Source of the DNA: Gammaproteobacteria bacterium
GTDB taxonomy: Bacteria > Pseudomonadota > Gammaproteobacteria > Xanthomonadales > Xanthomonadaceae
Direction: 5' to 3'
DNA length: 5,255 nt
Assembly (NCBI GenBank): GCA_030431185.1
Contig: JAUIJO010000207.1
Coordinates: 1-5,255, forward strand
This document shows, piece by piece, positions 3,217 to 5,255 of the stretch; the first letter of the stretch is position 1, and every line of letters begins with the position of its first letter. The notes below the pieces were generated by a model. The model did not search any database and had not been told where the DNA came from. It saw nothing but the letters and a program-made list of their open reading frames with translations. The position numbers were made by a program, and so were the translations under genes.

Positions 3217-5255
3217 TTACCAGATGCGCACGCGCTGGTCCGGGGGCAGGTACATGGCGTCGCCGGGCTTGACGTCGAACGCCTCGTACCAGGGGTCGAA
3301 GTTCCGGACCGGGCCGTTCGCCCGGTACATCACCGGGGAGTGCGGGTTGGTCTTGATCAGGTTGACCAGCGCCTCGTCCCGGTACTTGCCCCGCCAGATC
3401 TGGCCGAACGACAGGAAGAAGCGCTGGTCGCCGGTGAGGCCGTCGATGACCGGCGCCGGCTTGCCGTCGAGGCTCATGTGATACGCGGTGTAGGCCATCG
3501 AGATGCCGCCCAGGTCGCCGAGGTTCTCGCCCATGGTCAGCGCGCCGTTGACGCACTGCCCTTCCAGCGGGCAGAACGCGTCGTACTGCTTGCCCAGCGC
3601 CGAGGTGCGCGCATCGAAGTGCTCGCGGTCGGCATCGGTCCACCAGTTGCGCTGGATGCCGGCGTAGTCCGACTTGCTGCCCTGGTCGTCGAAGCCATGG
3701 CCCATCTCGTGCCCGATCACGGCGCCGATGCCGCCGTAGTTGACCGCCGGGTCGGCGTTGAGGTCGAAGAACGGCGCCTGCAGGATCGCCGCCGGGAACA
3801 CGATCTCGTTGAAGGTCGAGTTGTAATAGGCATTGACCGTCTGCGGCGTCATGAACCACTCGTCGCGGTCGGTCCGGGTGCCGATGCGGCGGTTGGTGTC
3901 GTCGCGATTGAACTGGCGCATCGCGACGACGTTGGCCATCAGGTCGTCGGGCACGATCGACACGCTGCCGTAGTCGGTCCACTTGGACGGATAACCGATC
4001 TTCGGGTTGAAGGTGTCCAGCTTGCGATAGGCCTCGGCCTTGGTCGCCTCGCTCATCCAGTCGATCCGGCCGATGTTCTGGCGCAGCGCCGCGCGCAGGT
4101 TGGCGACCAGGTCGTCCATCGCCGCCTTCGCCTCGGGGGTGAAGTAGCGTGCGACGTACAACTTGCCCAGCGCGTCGCCCAGCCCGTCCTTGGCGCCGAC
4201 GAGGGCCAGCGCGCGCTTCCAGTCCTCGCGCTGGGCCTTGGCCCCGCCGAGCACCTTGCCGTTGAAGTCGAAGGACGCTTCGTCGATCGCGGTGCTCAGG
4301 AACGGCGCGTTGCCATCCACGGCGTGGAAGGCCAGGTAGTCGCGCCACACCGGCAGCGGCGTGTCGGCGATGATGTCGAGCACCGGCTTGACGGCACTGG
4401 GCGTCACCACGTTGACGCGGTCCAGCGATGCCATGCCCTGCTCGCGCGCCAGCGCGGCCCAGTCGAAGCCGGGATACTCGCGGGCGATGTCGGCGAAGGC
4501 CACGACGTTGTAGGTCTTGTCGCGGTCGCGCTTGTCGGCGCGGTCCCACTGCGGCTTGGCCAACGCCGTTTCCAGGGCCATCACCGCCTCGGCGCGCTCC
4601 CGCGCATCGGCCACGCCGGCCAGGCCGAGCATGCGCTCGATATGGTCGACATAGGCGCTGCGGATCCCCGCGAAACGCGCGTCCTGGTTGAGGTAGTAAT
4701 CCTTGTCGGGCAGGCCCAGGCCGCCGACCGCGACCGACACCAGGTACTGGTCGGGGTCCTTGCGGTCCAGCCCCAGGCCGAGGCCGACCGGTGCCGTGGT
4801 GCCGTCCAGGTCGACATGGCCGAAGGCCGCGACCAGGTCCGCGCTGGAGTCGATCGCGGCGATGCGGTCGAGCACCGGCTGCAGCGGCGCGATGCCGGCG
4901 GCGTCGCGGGCCGCGCGGTCCATGTAGCTGAGGTAGTAGTCGTGCAGTTTGCGCGCATCGCTGCCCGCGGCCAGGTCGTCGCGCTTGGCCAGCTCGTCCA
5001 TGATCGCGCGCACCTGCACTTCGGAGCGGTCGCGCAGTTCGTTGAACGAACCGTACGAGACTTCGTAGTCCTTCAGCTCGTAGGTGTCCAGCCAGTGGCC
5101 GCTGACATGGCGGTTGAAGTCGTCGCCGGGCTTGACGCTGACGTCGCGCGCGTCCAGGTCGATGCCGAAGTCGCCCAGCAGGGGCTTGTCGGCCGAGTCG
5201 GCGGCGGCGGGGAACGCGGCCGCGAGGCCAAGAGCCGCGGCCAGGCCGAGGCTCA
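3217..5255 (-). CDS. pepO: M13-family zinc metallopeptidase (PepO/neprilysin type), exported; 5' end cut by the window edge
   Basis: 678 complete codons are visible, plus two bases (TG) of one more codon at the right edge that could be the start or an internal codon. The visible N-terminus is hydrophobic, SLGLAAALGLAAAFPAAA then DSADK, consistent with a Sec signal peptide and AxA-type cleavage, so a periplasmic or secreted enzyme. It is followed by the M13 N-domain motif VKPGDDFNRHVSGHWL. In the catalytic domain, counted from the first visible codon, NAYYN starts at 474, the zinc-binding and catalytic HEMGH is at 515-519, and GENLGDLGG supplies the third zinc ligand E576 and the conserved D580. 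The protein ends in QRVRIW, the tryptophan-ended terminus typical of M13 enzymes although the CxxW cysteine is absent. Two close cysteines (CPLEGQC, just before the third-ligand motif) could form a disulfide outside the cytoplasm. Family members cleave oligopeptides of limited size on the amino side of hydrophobic residues; the substrate here is unknown. No lipobox cysteine is seen. Some upstream residues may be missing. The symbol pepO is by family resemblance. Confidence 0.93.
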   Translation of the reverse strand, partial: SLGLAAALGLAAAFPAAADSADKPLLGDFGIDLDARDVSVKPGDDFNRHVSGHWLDTYELKDYEVSYGSFNELRDRSEVQVRAIMDELAKRDDLAAGSDARKLHDYYLSYMDRAARDAAGIAPLQPVLDRIAAIDSSADLVAAFGHVDLDGTTAPVGLGLGLDRKDPDQYLVSVAVGGLGLPDKDYYLNQDARFAGIRSAYVDHIERMLGLAGVADARERAEAVMALETALAKPQWDRADKRDRDKTYNVVAFADIAREYPGFDWAALAREQGMASLDRVNVVTPSAVKPVLDIIADTPLPVWRDYLAFHAVDGNAPFLSTAIDEASFDFNGKVLGGAKAQREDWKRALALVGAKDGLGDALGKLYVARYFTPEAKAAMDDLVANLRAALRQNIGRIDWMSEATKAEAYRKLDTFNPKIGYPSKWTDYGSVSIVPDDLMANVVAMRQFNRDDTNRRIGTRTDRDEWFMTPQTVNAYYNSTFNEIVFPAAILQAPFFDLNADPAVNYGGIGAVIGHEMGHGFDDQGSKSDYAGIQRNWWTDADREHFDARTSALGKQYDAFCPLEGQCVNGALTMGENLGDLGGISMAYTAYHMSLDGKPAPVIDGLTGDQRFFLSFGQIWRGKYRDEALVNLIKTNPHSPVMYRANGPVRNFDPWYEAFDVKPGDAMYLPPDQRVRIW

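Noticed and set aside
3182..3481. Small plus-strand frame downstream of oxyR that might have been an orfX-like gene
   Set aside because: It lies almost wholly antisense to the well-supported C-terminal domain of the M13 peptidase and has no recognisable features or ribosome site.
1730..4549. Very long minus-strand frame (939 codons) spanning ahpF end, oxyR and part of the peptidase
   Set aside because: It runs antisense to oxyR and out of frame in the peptidase, reads through the T-run terminator, and is Arg/Gly/Pro-rich with no family signature.
1..5255. tRNA, rRNA, CRISPR array, insertion sequence or novel defence system
   Set aside because: No cloverleaf, repeat-spacer pattern, transposase, terminal inverted repeat or unrecognised large gene was seen; the window is filled by known housekeeping-type genes.

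Overview
The DNA is GC-rich with strong G/C preference at third codon positions. It carries an AhpC/AhpF peroxide-reductase locus followed directly by its H2O2 sensor OxyR, and then a convergent M13-family metallopeptidase. Gene order (ahpC, ahpF, oxyR on one strand), the protein sequences and the large exported PepO-type peptidase suggest a gammaproteobacterium of the Xanthomonadaceae/Lysobacteraceae (Xanthomonas, Lysobacter, Luteimonas, Stenotrophomonas relatives). This placement is an inference from recognition; no database comparison was made.

Layout. Positions 1-93 (+) are the last 30 codons of ahpC, including its resolving cysteine. Positions 94-321 are a 228-nt spacer with three consecutive GC-rich stem-loops, two of them sharing an almost identical core, then a pure pyrimidine tract and a good ribosome binding site. 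Positions 322-1923 (+) are ahpF, complete, 533 aa. Positions 1924-2074 are a leader region with a small AT-rich promoter-like island, a possible 32-codon upstream ORF that overlaps the oxyR start as ATGA, and chained alternative stem-loops. Positions 2075-3019 (+) are oxyR, complete, 314 aa, with the redox cysteines at exactly the E. coli positions (199 and 208). Positions 3020-3216 separate oxyR from the convergent gene and hold a Rho-independent terminator that works for the minus strand. Positions 3217-5255 (-) are an M13 zinc metallopeptidase (PepO/neprilysin type) with a signal peptide, cut by the window's right edge at or close to its start codon.

How the genes work together. AhpC reduces H2O2 and organic peroxides; AhpF passes electrons from NADH through FAD and two CxxC centres to AhpC. 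OxyR senses H2O2 through a C199-C208 disulfide and in this family normally activates the ahp genes. The peptidase is convergent, has its own terminator and shows no visible functional link to the peroxide genes.

No new enzyme system, mobile element, CRISPR array or RNA gene was found; the coding content is conventional. The points worth following up are in the two intergenic leaders: the duplicated hairpin core before ahpF, and the putative leaderless upstream ORF plus competing stem-loops before oxyR.
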